Shown here in pieces: positions 15,334 through 23,421 of a DNA stretch of 64,000 bases (position 1 is the first letter of the stretch; each line of letters opens with the position of its first letter). Below the pieces are notes generated by a model. That model did not search any database. It was not told the DNA's origin and saw nothing but the letters and a program-made list of their open reading frames with translations. The stretch covers positions 1 to 64,000 of IMG/VR virus record IMGVR_UViG_3300036791_001578. One strand, 5' to 3'. The DNA is from a virus. A program made the position numbers and the translations under genes.

Positions 15334-16536
15334 TTACGGGTTGGTAAATTTGACCCAATCCATGGCAGCGGAAGCTGATCCGTCATAAGCAGCTCTGGCT
15401 CCAAGTCTAAAAACCGTCCCGGTTACGGGTGGACCCACAATACCAGCAGCAACAAGCCTGGTCGTTTGAAGCCAGTTTACACCATTCGCCGAAAACGAAA
15501 TGATGTAATTGGTGCCATCATAAACAATCCTGACATATTTAACCGGTGAACTGAGGGAGCTGACAACTAAACCTCTAGTAGTGCCCAAAGAAGCCCCATA
15601 GTAAAAGGTCAGCGAGTTAGTAGGATTTTCCCCATTCGTCTGGGTACATAGCCACCTTATCACCAGTCCGCTACCACTTGGATTAAGCAGGCTAACATCA
15701 GCGGCAGCTTCACCAAGATTACTATTGCCTGCCCCAATGTTATAAGGCATTAGCAGTGCTTCTACCTTGCAGGTGACAGTAAAAGGATTGGCATTAGGTA
15801 TTCGTTGCTGGATATTACTATTGATAACAGCCGTACTGTTACCTTGATTACCTGCTATATGAACCCGACTAGCGACAAGCTCCATTACAGGATTCAGCAA
15901 ACCGGCAGTATAGGTCCATTTCGGATCTAGGGTTGCCCCATCAAAGCCATCATCAAAACTAGTTTGCGGAGTCCAGATCGCATCAGGATGATTTTTGAAC
16001 TGCGGGATAAATATCCCGTTCGGCACCTGGGGATCACTGACACTATCGCCGATAACGAACCGATCCGTAGCAGTAGGGATGGGATGGCTAGCATTATCGC
16101 CGCCTACATAGTCACTAGACTTGCCGCTCAATTGGGCTAATAACCCAGCCGCGGTGGCGCTGGCTAGCCCAATAGGATCACTCCCGCCGACATGCTGTGG
16201 TGCGTGGGGCAGCGGGGGAAAGAGATTAGGTTTGTTGGTGATGACCGACCAATCACTAGGAAAGCTTGCCGGCGCTCCGGTAACCCCGTTCCAGGGCACC
16301 GCATCAGCTAGGGCACTATGATTGCACTTGGTGGCCGTATCCGCCAGGATCGCGTGATCGACCTCGCCACTGATCCCGCTCGGCGCATATTCGCTTTTGA
16401 GCATGTCGCCGGTTCCACCCGTGCCTGAACCGGTCACAGTGATGGTGATCGCGCTAGCAGTTTCCTGCAGGGTGATGCCACTGCCCTCAAGCAACGCTTT
16501 AAAGGGCCAATAAACTCCAGGCTGACCTATAGGCAT
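15334..16536 (-). CDS. Tail fibre / receptor-binding protein
   Basis: A 400-residue product. Residues about 40-85 carry DMLKSEYAPSGISGEVDHAI and then LADT, a head-like segment shared with the next gene upstream (16538-17293). Residues 105-150 have H-A-P-Q-H-V-G-G-S-D-P-I, a phage fibre motif. The C-terminal 200 residues (FDDGFDGATLDPKW ... YDGTNYIISFSANGVNW) form a lectin/concanavalin-like jelly-roll domain that probably binds sugars. It ends VKFTNP. A receptor-binding role is inferred from this domain order. Confidence 0.75.
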   Translation of the reverse strand: MPIGQPGVYWPFKALLEGSGITLQETASAITITVTGSGTGGTGDMLKSEYAPSGISGEVDHAILADTATKCNHSALADAVPWNGVTGAPASFPSDWSVITNKPNLFPPLPHAPQHVGGSDPIGLASATAAGLLAQLSGKSSDYVGGDNASHPIPTATDRFVIGDSVSDPQVPNGIFIPQFKNHPDAIWTPQTSFDDGFDGATLDPKWTYTAGLLNPVMELVASRVHIAGNQGNSTAVINSNIQQRIPNANPFTVTCKVEALLMPYNIGAGNSNLGEAAADVSLLNPSGSGLVIRWLCTQTNGENPTNSLTFYYGASLGTTRGLVVSSLSSPVKYVRIVYDGTNYIISFSANGVNWLQTTRLVAAGIVGPPVTGTVFRLGARAAYDGSASAAMDWVKFTNP

Positions 16537-16537
16537 A

Positions 16538-17293
16538 TTATGGAAGGGTCTGAAGACCCGAGAGGAAAAAATTTATACCAGCGGTAAAATAACAGGTTAC
16601 GCCTTGAGTCTGATCGAGCACCAGGCGCCAAGTTAGTTGATTAGGGCCAGCGGCAAAGCTTTGCAACATCGCGGCCGAAAGCAGTACTGGTCTTGCCACT
16701 ACCTTCGGTGCTGTTAAGACACTGATATCAGTGGCCTGGGTTACTTGCACCCAGCCAGGAATGCTCGTGTCGTAAACTTCGAAATGCACGAGCCCCGCAG
16801 GGGTAAAACCAGGGGATGGTGCATAGAGATAAGGCGCATCGACAACGTAAACGCCAGGAGAAGGATTGGCTAAAATCCCAGTGGCAATGACGGCACCGCT
16901 CGTGGTCCCAGCTTGCAAACTCACGGCAGTTTCCGCCCTTAAGAAAGTTCGCAATGGCAGCGAATGCAACTGGATATCGCCTCCTAGATAGGAGCTCGGA
17001 TCCCCATTGCCGGCAGGGCACAAGCCGTCAGAAAAAGTCGTGGCTACATTGATGGGGTCATTGCCAGTTTGCAGATGTTGCAGCGCGTGCTTGGGCAAAA
17101 TGGTAACCGTGTCAGCTAACAATGCATGATCCACTACGCCGGGTTGACCGTTAGTCGCGTAGTTGGATTTTAACATGTAGTTAGTTGCGTCCGCTGTCGG
17201 CTGCATAATTACCAAGGGTAAGCACTGCTGATCTTGGAAATCGCTGGGCAGCGGGACTTCGATTATGTCAGCGCGGGTAAGTCTGTTTGACAT
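16538..17293 (-). CDS. Tail fibre-like protein
   Basis: A 251-residue product sharing Y-M-L-K-S-N-Y-A-x-x-G-Q-P-G-V-V-D-H-A-L-L-A-D-T (about residues 39-62) and H-L-Q-T-G-N-D-P-I with the downstream fibre, so the two likely arose by duplication of the N-terminal module. The C-terminal half is beta-rich with an S-P-G-V-Y-V-V-D segment. It is separated from both neighbours by one or two bases. Confidence 0.7.
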   Translation of the reverse strand: MSNRLTRADIIEVPLPSDFQDQQCLPLVIMQPTADATNYMLKSNYATNGQPGVVDHALLADTVTILPKHALQHLQTGNDPINVATTFSDGLCPAGNGDPSSYLGGDIQLHSLPLRTFLRAETAVSLQAGTTSGAVIATGILANPSPGVYVVDAPYLYAPSPGFTPAGLVHFEVYDTSIPGWVQVTQATDISVLTAPKVVARPVLLSAAMLQSFAAGPNQLTWRLVLDQTQGVTCYFTAGINFFLSGLQTLP

Positions 17294-17295
17294 AG

Positions 17296-17796
17296 TTAAG
17301 AAGCCTGTCTAGCAAAAGCGTTTTGAACTAACACACTGATAGGCGGCCCCGCGATGGGCGGAGGGATCTCGCCTAGTGGCGACATGTCCGTGTTCGTGCT
17401 GGGCAGTACGTCTAGTTCGCCCCGGCGGATGGTTTGGACTAACGCCGTGCTGGGAGTTCGGTATTTGAGATCAAAGGCATAAGAACCGGGCGGCAGATTC
17501 ATGGTCTGACCGGGCAACACAATGAGTGCGGTATAGCCGCAAGCCCCATGCTGCTCGTTCCAGATCACTTGCAACAGATCGTTCGGATCCGAGACATCCA
17601 GGCTGGCTTTGACCGTGAATAGAAAGGTCCAATCGGTGATGTCCGGTATCATGGGACATCCACAAAAGAGCTCGATGAAATAAACTAGCGCATCGCCCTG
17701 GATCACATCCCAGCGCTCGTTATGCTCGAAGTCACCCATCCAGGCTGGCCGCAGCGGTTGCTGCGGTCGCATCATCGGATACAGACTAGGATCCAT
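17296..17796 (-). CDS. Baseplate/fibre N-terminal-like structural protein
   Basis: A 166-residue beta-rich product. The pattern DWTFLFTVKASLDVSD, then LIVLPGQTMNLPPGSYAFDL and RRGELDVLPSTNTD, resembles the N-terminal domain of phage baseplate upper proteins (BppU-like), which attach receptor-binding proteins. It precedes two fibre genes in the same operon, matching that role. The assignment is by pattern, not by search. Confidence 0.6.
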   Translation of the reverse strand: MDPSLYPMMRPQQPLRPAWMGDFEHNERWDVIQGDALVYFIELFCGCPMIPDITDWTFLFTVKASLDVSDPNDLLQVIWNEQHGACGYTALIVLPGQTMNLPPGSYAFDLKYRTPSTALVQTIRRGELDVLPSTNTDMSPLGEIPPPIAGPPISVLVQNAFARQAS

Positions 17797-17803
17797 AGAA
17801 GTT

Positions 17804-17900
17804 ACGCGAGCTTCTCTGGAGTAAACCTTGAAGAATTAACCGGTGGACGAGGCCTGCTAATTCTCCTGAGGAAAATGAAGAAGCTCTGAGAAGCTCGCGT
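17804..17900. repeat. Long inverted repeat downstream of the putative capsid gene
   Basis: Arms ACGCGAGCTTCTC (17804-17816) and GAGAAGCTCGCGT (17888-17900) are perfect 13-bp complements, separated by 71 bases. They fill the gap between the putative capsid gene's stop at 17927 and the next start at 17796. In RNA this would close a large stem-loop. No U-run follows, so a processing or translation-attenuating structure is as likely as a terminator. Confidence 0.55.
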
Positions 17901-17926
17901 TCTGTCGCTGGTTTGTCGGACACTCA

Positions 17927-19186
17927 CTAAATGGTAAGCGAACCAACCATCATTCCGGTTCCCGTTCCGCCAGGATAACCTGGGCAAGTCGCAAAACCGA
18001 AGTCTGGCTGACAACGCTTGAATGCAATCGGGATCACGGCGTGCGGGCGCTCGGGCCGATACGCTCTAGTTATTTGATAGATGTGAAACCCGAAATCGCC
18101 GAATAGATTACAGTCGTTATCTCTGATACAAGTGAATTCCAATTCTCCTTGAGAAAATTGCGGGGGGAAGCGCCACTCACCTGCACCCGTAAATTGTTCA
18201 GGAACTAACCGTCTGAAACTATTCGCGAAAACTAAGAAAGCAATTTCGTATTGGGCTTCTAAGTAAGCGGGGTTAGCTCGCGCACCTACCCCCTTACTAA
18301 CTTGCACGGCCACCTCTGGCTCAACGAAGTCAGGAATTAACTGACCATTAAGTTCTTGGAAACTATCAAACCGCAGGGGCTGCTGATCAATGCCTAGGGC
18401 AATCCCCTGGTATGGGCCAGCCCAGGTATAGCCTGTAATAGTTTCTTCACCTAACGGATAGCGACCGGTAGTAAGCGCTCGCATATCATAGCGCACATTT
18501 AACTCATCGCGCAGCACATCGATTATATCGGCACCACCAATAAATTTACAGATAGTACCGGCCTCACTTTCGAAAGGTTCTGCTAGTAAAGCTTCGTGCG
18601 CCCAGCTCTCGGTGTACTTGAGGAATTTCCACGTAATGGCCGTGTCAGGAACATTGTCATCGTTGAACGACGCGTCAATATCTTGCACGTCACCACTAAC
18701 CATCTGCGGGAAAGTGTAAGCGGTGTTGCACTTAATTTTGACACCGGAGCGCAGCAGGAGTTGGCTCCTGACGTCGATGTTCATGAAGTACAACAACTGC
18801 TTCTGAATCGCATCTTGGGTGGCAGAATATGAGGCCGCGAATGCGGATCTCATTTGTTTTATGCAAACCTTAGGTCCGCGGCCACGGATTGTGCCAAGTT
18901 TCGTGGTGTACTCGGTCGAACCGGTCTCAGTCACGTTGCCCAGATCCGCGCACGAATCGATATCGTTAAAGAATGTGGGTAATACTAACGAGTTGTTCAG
19001 AAGCGGTCGCTCCATTACGATGTTACGTTGTTCGTCGCTGATACCAGCTTCGAAGGTACCTCCATCGAGCACGTCTGAAAAAGGACTTCTCCTCATCAGT
19101 AGTAAAGTAATATTACCAACGAGACGCGAGACATCCCGGTTGGCAAAATCGATAGCCTGTTGGGGGCTAATTAGGCAGTCGCCCAT
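17927..19186 (-). CDS. Putative major capsid protein
   Basis: A 419-residue product without enzymatic motifs. It begins MGDCLISPQQAIDFANRDVS, contains NVTETGSTEYTTKLGTIRG, a long helix region near residues 120-150 (MRSAFAASYSATQDAIQKQL), and beta-rich segments to SLTI. The length fits HK97-fold capsid subunits. The next gene in the locus is the His-Pro-Ile repeat protein, a type I recall beside capsid genes in podovirus-like phages. It has a long 5' region and is followed by a large inverted repeat. The capsid call is inference; another abundant virion protein is possible. Confidence 0.55.
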   Translation of the reverse strand: MGDCLISPQQAIDFANRDVSRLVGNITLLLMRRSPFSDVLDGGTFEAGISDEQRNIVMERPLLNNSLVLPTFFNDIDSCADLGNVTETGSTEYTTKLGTIRGRGPKVCIKQMRSAFAASYSATQDAIQKQLLYFMNIDVRSQLLLRSGVKIKCNTAYTFPQMVSGDVQDIDASFNDDNVPDTAITWKFLKYTESWAHEALLAEPFESEAGTICKFIGGADIIDVLRDELNVRYDMRALTTGRYPLGEETITGYTWAGPYQGIALGIDQQPLRFDSFQELNGQLIPDFVEPEVAVQVSKGVGARANPAYLEAQYEIAFLVFANSFRRLVPEQFTGAGEWRFPPQFSQGELEFTCIRDNDCNLFGDFGFHIYQITRAYRPERPHAVIPIAFKRCQPDFGFATCPGYPGGTGTGMMVGSLTI

Positions 19187-19483
19187 AACATTTTAAAAAG
19201 GTGAATTAAGGGTTTCGGGTTTGAGAAGTGGACGGAGTTCACCCGCGGACGCGAGGTTTACTACGGCACCCGAATTGTTACGCCGCGGCGACCGGCGAGT
19301 TCCTCGATTTTGACTTTTCCCAGGCTCGAAGCGGAACCAAGAGCAAACTGTAACGAATCCTTTACATCGCTTGATTGCACTTGACAAGCCTAAAGCGTCC
19401 AGCGGAAGAACTTGACTAGCACTGAGACTCGATGATGCGGGCTCAGCGCCAACTCCAAACCCTATTAAGAAAAAGACTTCCCC

Positions 19484-20179
19484 ATGTATTTAAGCGTCAC
19501 TAAGTCGTTTCCCGTTCCGCCGATTCTGGTTCCGACGCCGCCGCCAGACGGGGCGCACCCAGAGCATCCAATCTACATTCCCATTTACCCTGCGCATCCG
19601 ATTGAGATAGTCCCGCCCACGCCAGAGCATCCGATCTATTTGCCACCACCATCCTGCGATTGTGGGCCAGAGCATCCTATTTACATCCCGATCCGGCCCG
19701 AGCACCCAATAGTGCTGCCACCGCCGGGAGAAACGCCGCCTTCAGGAACGCACCCAGAGCATCCGATTTACTATCCGATTGCGCCCAGTCATCCGATAGT
19801 GATTGTGCCGCCAACACCGGAGCACCCAATTTATCTACCGTTGCCTCCGTCTGACGCGCATCCTGAACATCCCATTTACTACCCGGTGGCACCCGAACAC
19901 CCGATTGTTTTGCCACCTGAACAGCCACCATCAAGTGGTGGAGTACCAACCCATCCAATCTATTATCCTGTGGCTCCGGCACATCCGATCTATTTGCCAC
20001 CGGAGGAGCCGCCGATTATTCCAGGTTTGTCACCCGAACATCCGATTTACCTGCCGCCTTCTCAACCACCACCGCAGAATTTTTATGTGATGGTTGCAGA
20101 TCCTTCGACGCATGAATATGTAGCGGTGTCGTTTGTTCCTGGGGGTAAGCCACCAACAAGTCCAGGGCCTAAGAGATAA
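19484..20179 (+). CDS. His-Pro-Ile repeat protein, probable virion-associated
   Basis: A 231-residue product made of 13 H-P-I units, mostly E-H-P-I-Y-(I/L/Y)-P, separated by proline-rich spacers. The C-terminus is a short strand region (NFYVMVADPSTHEYVAVSFV) and a basic PGPKR tail. Similar H-P-I-rich proteins with a small C-terminal strand domain occur near capsid genes of podovirus-like phages; they may be decoration or fibre-like proteins. Here it reads against all neighbours, with its own 280-base upstream region and its own terminator at 20330. The DNA repeats are coding, not a CRISPR array. Confidence 0.75.
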   Translation: MYLSVTKSFPVPPILVPTPPPDGAHPEHPIYIPIYPAHPIEIVPPTPEHPIYLPPPSCDCGPEHPIYIPIRPEHPIVLPPPGETPPSGTHPEHPIYYPIAPSHPIVIVPPTPEHPIYLPLPPSDAHPEHPIYYPVAPEHPIVLPPEQPPSSGGVPTHPIYYPVAPAHPIYLPPEEPPIIPGLSPEHPIYLPPSQPPPQNFYVMVADPSTHEYVAVSFVPGGKPPTSPGPKR

Positions 20180-20329
20180 ATCAACCGGTCCCTGGTTCTG
20201 GACCCAAACAGCCGGGAACCTAATTCTTGACAACTGAGGGCAACATTCGAAAGTTCACCGGAGCACAATCCTTGGCTAGGCATATCCGAGGATCCTGATC
20301 GTAACGGATCGAAATCTAGACATCATCTT

Positions 20330-20359
20330 TTGGGGCGAGTTCGTAAGGGCTCGCCCCAA
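20330..20359 (+). terminator. Rho-independent terminator, possibly bidirectional
   Basis: TTGGGGCGAG and CTCGCCCCAA form a perfect 10-bp stem with a 10-base loop, followed on the + strand by TCGTTTTC. It lies 150 bases after the H-P-I repeat gene and six bases before the end of a leftward gene, so it may stop transcription from both sides. Confidence 0.7.
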
Positions 20360-20365
20360 TCGTTT

Positions 20366-20521
20366 TCATTGCAGCCACCAAGCTACAAACCAATCGACAA
20401 TTTCGGGCTCGTCAGGATTCCAAGCGAATTCGTCGGTGAACATGATTTTATCATTTAGGCGCGCCCATCTGAAAGTCATCAGTCCGCCTGTTTGCCTCAA
20501 GGTTTTCTCAAATTCTTTCAT
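20366..20521 (-). CDS. 51-residue protein downstream of the endolysin
   Basis: ATG 20521 to TGA 20366. The product begins MKEFEKTLRQTGGLMTFRWA and ends with an aromatic stretch DWFVAWWLQ. It starts two bases after the endolysin stop and ends at the terminator, so it is the last gene of the lysis operon. The acidic, tryptophan-rich tail is unusual. Function unknown. Confidence 0.55.
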   Translation of the reverse strand: MKEFEKTLRQTGGLMTFRWARLNDKIMFTDEFAWNPDEPEIVDWFVAWWLQ

Positions 20522-20522
20522 G

Positions 20523-21206
20523 TCATGCTACTGCTAACGGTTTCAGGCCGTTCATCGCTACGGTGTGGTAGGTCCTTAGATCCCAGTCGTTACTGGCTAT
20601 CAGTTCCTTGTAGTACCTGGTCCGATACACCGTCGCATGCAGTATTTCCTTTGAGTGGGTCGCTAACCAATTGTGGCGAGCATGAGTGTATTGCTCAATC
20701 CACTCCTTTTCGTTGCCGCCCTGGGCCGGAGTCCGTTCGGCGAACTTAGATCGGATCGAGGACAAGATTGATCCGCTATGCAAGTAAGAATCGCAGATCA
20801 CTAGGAAAGAGAGCGGCAAAGTAAATCCCTCGGTTTCGCCCCATTTAACGCCGGGAGCCAAGTAGAATTTGTCGAACATCTCTTCCTGCACCTTCTGCAT
20901 CACGGGATCCTTGCCTGCCTCTTTTAACAAGTTGATGAACTCGTTACTATCGACGGTGCCCCGGTTCTGCATCTGCTTAGCCCAGGGTCCGAGCTGCTCG
21001 CTCAGTTTGCCTTGGGCTTTGCCATACACCTCGAGCACCGCTCCGAGATTGCCATACTGAGTAAAGCCGATCGAAAGGGTGATTTGTCTACAGTTGTTCG
21101 GCCCATCGTGATAACGGTAGACCTCAGAATAGTTCATTGTTTGCCGGCCTTGCTCGGCCACGATCAACACATTACGAATCTTTTCTAATTCACTTTGCGG
21201 TATCAT
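20523..21206 (-). CDS. Chitosanase-like (GH46-type) endolysin
   Basis: A 227-residue product. Residues 17-49 read AEQGRQTMNYSEVYRYHDG followed by a short spacer and RQITLSIGFTQYG. This matches GH46-like enzymes, in which an early Glu (E18 here) and an Asp about 16-18 residues later (D34) are catalytic and a conserved T-x-x-I-G-F-T segment follows. Related phage proteins are annotated as chitosanases or peptidoglycan hydrolases. Its start overlaps a holin-like gene, so lysis is the likely role. No signal peptide is visible, consistent with holin-dependent release. Confidence 0.75.
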   Translation of the reverse strand: MIPQSELEKIRNVLIVAEQGRQTMNYSEVYRYHDGPNNCRQITLSIGFTQYGNLGAVLEVYGKAQGKLSEQLGPWAKQMQNRGTVDSNEFINLLKEAGKDPVMQKVQEEMFDKFYLAPGVKWGETEGFTLPLSFLVICDSYLHSGSILSSIRSKFAERTPAQGGNEKEWIEQYTHARHNWLATHSKEILHATVYRTRYYKELIASNDWDLRTYHTVAMNGLKPLAVA

Positions 21207-21397
21207 CTAGTGAGTACTGGAGCGTGGACTCCCAAGAATCCCATTAGAAGATAGATCACGTAGATCACAAAAATGACCACGCAGATCACGCGGATGATGT
21301 GAGCGAACGGCTGAAGGAACGGAATCTGAGTCGTTACCCAATAGATCAGGCCCAGGACCAACGCCACAATTACCAGATAGAGAAGCGCAACGATCAC
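21203..21397 (-). CDS. Holin-like two-helix membrane protein
   Basis: A 64-residue product with two hydrophobic helices (MIVALLYLVIVALVLGLIYW and VICVVIFVIYVIYLLMGFLG) joined by a short turn with proline and histidine. It precedes and overlaps the endolysin gene by four bases (ATGA), the classic holin-endolysin order. It also resembles small two-helix membrane proteins of the Thivi_2564 type found near phage lysins. Holin activity is inferred from size, topology and context. Confidence 0.72.
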   Translation of the reverse strand: MIVALLYLVIVALVLGLIYWVTTQIPFLQPFAHIIRVICVVIFVIYVIYLLMGFLGVHAPVLTR

Positions 21398-21438
21398 GAC
21401 AGCTCGCCGTTATAAGAAAAATCCGGCCCCTATGCAAG

Positions 21439-21624
21439 TTATTGCGGACCGCGTGGGCGATCACAGAAAATGTAGGGATGTTCTCGGGGCCGGCCCGCGA
21501 TTCGCCGTAACATCCTCAAAGACTTACGCGCACATAACACCTTGGCGATTGCTTCCTCTTTTAAGCCGAACCACAAGCACAAGCTCTTCAGCTCCACTCG
21601 CTTGCCGTTCCACTCCACGCGCAC
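21439..21624 (-). CDS. Small basic protein, possible HTH
   Basis: A 61-residue product, MRVEWNGKRVELKSLCLWFG..., in which residues 10-45 (LKEEAIAKVLCARKSLRMLR) could form a helix-turn-helix. It lies between the holin and a zinc-ribbon gene on the same strand. Moderate support. Confidence 0.45.
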   Translation of the reverse strand: MRVEWNGKRVELKSLCLWFGLKEEAIAKVLCARKSLRMLRRIAGRPREHPYIFCDRPRGPQ

Positions 21625-21674
21625 ACTTTAGCATTCGCAGCTCAAGAATCATGCACGCTTGGTTAGGATCATAA

Positions 21675-22073
21675 TCAGTTTCGGGAATGCATTCCCGTTT
21701 CTCGAGTACGCTTCAGAATGCGCCAAACGGTCGTTCGTCCGCAACCCACCTCTGCAGCGATCCATTCCCGGCTCAGTCCCAGTTTGTGCAAATAGCGAAT
21801 CTCCTCGATCTGCTCTTTCCTCAGCTTGGTCTTAATCGCGATGGGTTCGAAGTTTGGCGCCGGCGCATTTTGGAGGTGCCATTTTTTATGGCAGCTCGGG
21901 CAAACCCACCGCACGACCAAAGGTTTGGAATAGTCATCGTGGTGCGCCCAGATTGTTCGTCTGCGCCGCAACGGATTCTCCCTTCGACCGCAGCCGCTGC
22001 AATTCGAGGGTACCAGGAGTTCTCCGCGGTTAATTGCTCGGAGCACCTGCGCGTTCGCTCGTTTGTCCTTCAT
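21675..22073 (-). CDS. Zinc-ribbon protein with C-terminal HTH
   Basis: A 132-residue product. C-S-G-C-G, then W-A-H-H-D-D-Y-S-K-P-L and V-C-P-S-C-H-K-K-W-H form a zinc site seen in many small phage proteins related to HNH-type zinc fingers. The C-terminal 45 residues (RKEQIEEIRYLHKLGLSREW followed by GCGRTTVWRILKR) make a resolvase-like HTH. It likely binds DNA, as a regulator or mobile-element-type protein. It overlaps the 460-residue gene upstream by 44 bases. Confidence 0.68.
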   Translation of the reverse strand: MKDKRANAQVLRAINRGELLVPSNCSGCGRRENPLRRRRTIWAHHDDYSKPLVVRWVCPSCHKKWHLQNAPAPNFEPIAIKTKLRKEQIEEIRYLHKLGLSREWIAAEVGCGRTTVWRILKRTRETGMHSRN

Positions 22074-23412
22074 TGGCTTGGATGTACTCGCACACTCTGT
22101 CGAGGCATAGCTTTAGCTTGTCCTTCATCCCTGGAAGCGTTTCGCGGATCTGCGGGTCATCGCCCAGCGCCTTTATGCCCTCTTGGTTGAGATACCAGAG
22201 CTCGTTGCCTAAAAAGTCGATCACGATTCGTCGCAGCGGTTCGACCTCCCATTCACGTTGCCGCTTCATATCTTCTTCGGTTGCGTCATTTGTGCCATTT
22301 GTTGATGACGTGCTTTCGGAGTTTTTACGTACGTCTTCAGGAAACCTCAATCGTGATTGGGGTTTATTTCCTTTGCTAGACTTGATCTTGAAAATTTCTA
22401 TCCCTAAAGCGCCCTCTTTTTCCGCTTTTTCGAGACGCTTATAAAACTGCTCTTCGGAAAGTGCAGAAAGCAGCGAAGCCAGCTTTATTTCGTACGCCGT
22501 CAGCGGTGGTTCACTTCTCTTGCCTCGCCCGCCAGGATTGGGTTCGCGCATTCTGCCGAGCCAATACAGACTTTCGTATTGAAGCATTCTCGCTTGCACT
22601 TTGCCTTCGCGCCCAAGTTTCAGGAACGAAATCAACTCCTCAAGAACGGTGGTGAATTGACTAATCTGATGAAGCTCAATGGGATTTTTCGTCGTCTGAC
22701 GGATTCGCTCTCTCGCCTGCTTGCACCATGCGAAAAGCTCCTCGCCGGTCTTGATAAAGGCTGGGCTGACTAATGCTTCGCTCTCGGTGTTGACCGGTTC
22801 AACCTCTTGACTAGGTTGCTCGACGTCTTCGAGCGTTTCACGAGGGGCCGTGGGGTTAACCTCCTCGCGGCCCTCTTCTTCGGTCGGCGGTCGGCCTCCC
22901 AACAGCTGTTCTTTCAGCCCCGTGAGTTCCTGTACTCCTGTCGGCGGCAGACTTGCTCCGCGTCCGGCTTCATCGTTTTCTCCGCTTGCCGGATCGCCTT
23001 CGAGCGGTGCTAGCGGAGGCTCTGGATGATCCGTGCGCCACTGCTCGTCGGTCTCGTCATCTTCGAGCCGCTGCAACATGCTCACCGCCCATTTCCGCGC
23101 CCAAAGATCTTTTCGCAGGTCAGTTTTTTGACTCTCGCTGTACTGATCGCTATCGAGGTAAGCATCCAGATTGATCTTCTCGAAGCATTGATCCCATTGC
23201 TTTACTTCCTCGCGAGATAACATACCGACTAGCCTCCCTCTAACTGTCGGCATTGCCTTCAGATTCACGGCTATTGTGTGGTCCATCCAGGCCGAATTCA
23301 TCTCTCCTTTGCTCCCTCCAGAACCATAAGTCACGGTCACTAGTAGCTTCTTCACCCAAGGGTGAAACTGATCGAAATTGCGGTACAGCTCGCGCACATC
23401 ATCTGAACTCAT
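22030..23412 (-). CDS. Unknown 460-residue protein next to the large terminase
   Basis: Begins MSSDDVRELYRNFDQFHPWV. Its N-terminal 130 residues look folded; residues about 140-215 are acidic and proline-rich linker; the C-terminal half is helical and charged (FAWCKQARERIRQTTKNPIE; then TAYEIKLASLLSALSEEQFY). It starts nine bases after the TerL stop. A packaging or DNA-binding partner role is possible from position, not shown by a motif. Confidence 0.55.
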   Translation of the reverse strand: MSSDDVRELYRNFDQFHPWVKKLLVTVTYGSGGSKGEMNSAWMDHTIAVNLKAMPTVRGRLVGMLSREEVKQWDQCFEKINLDAYLDSDQYSESQKTDLRKDLWARKWAVSMLQRLEDDETDEQWRTDHPEPPLAPLEGDPASGENDEAGRGASLPPTGVQELTGLKEQLLGGRPPTEEEGREEVNPTAPRETLEDVEQPSQEVEPVNTESEALVSPAFIKTGEELFAWCKQARERIRQTTKNPIELHQISQFTTVLEELISFLKLGREGKVQARMLQYESLYWLGRMREPNPGGRGKRSEPPLTAYEIKLASLLSALSEEQFYKRLEKAEKEGALGIEIFKIKSSKGNKPQSRLRFPEDVRKNSESTSSTNGTNDATEEDMKRQREWEVEPLRRIVIDFLGNELWYLNQEGIKALGDDPQIRETLPGMKDKLKLCLDRVCEYIQANEGQTSERAGAPSN

Positions 23413-23421
23413 ACTCTTTCA

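Noticed and set aside
17802-18014. 70-residue leftward ORF between the putative capsid gene and the next gene
   Set aside because: It overlaps the capsid-like gene's 3' end in another frame and runs through the inverted repeat; it lacks protein-like pattern.
19193-19387. 64-residue leftward ORF upstream of the putative capsid gene
   Set aside because: Basic, low-complexity translation; more likely the promoter and leader region of the capsid-like gene and the H-P-I gene.
19520-20080. CRISPR-like regular DNA repeats
   Set aside because: The repetition follows the codons of the His-Pro-Ile protein, units differ in length, and there are no constant repeats with unique spacers.
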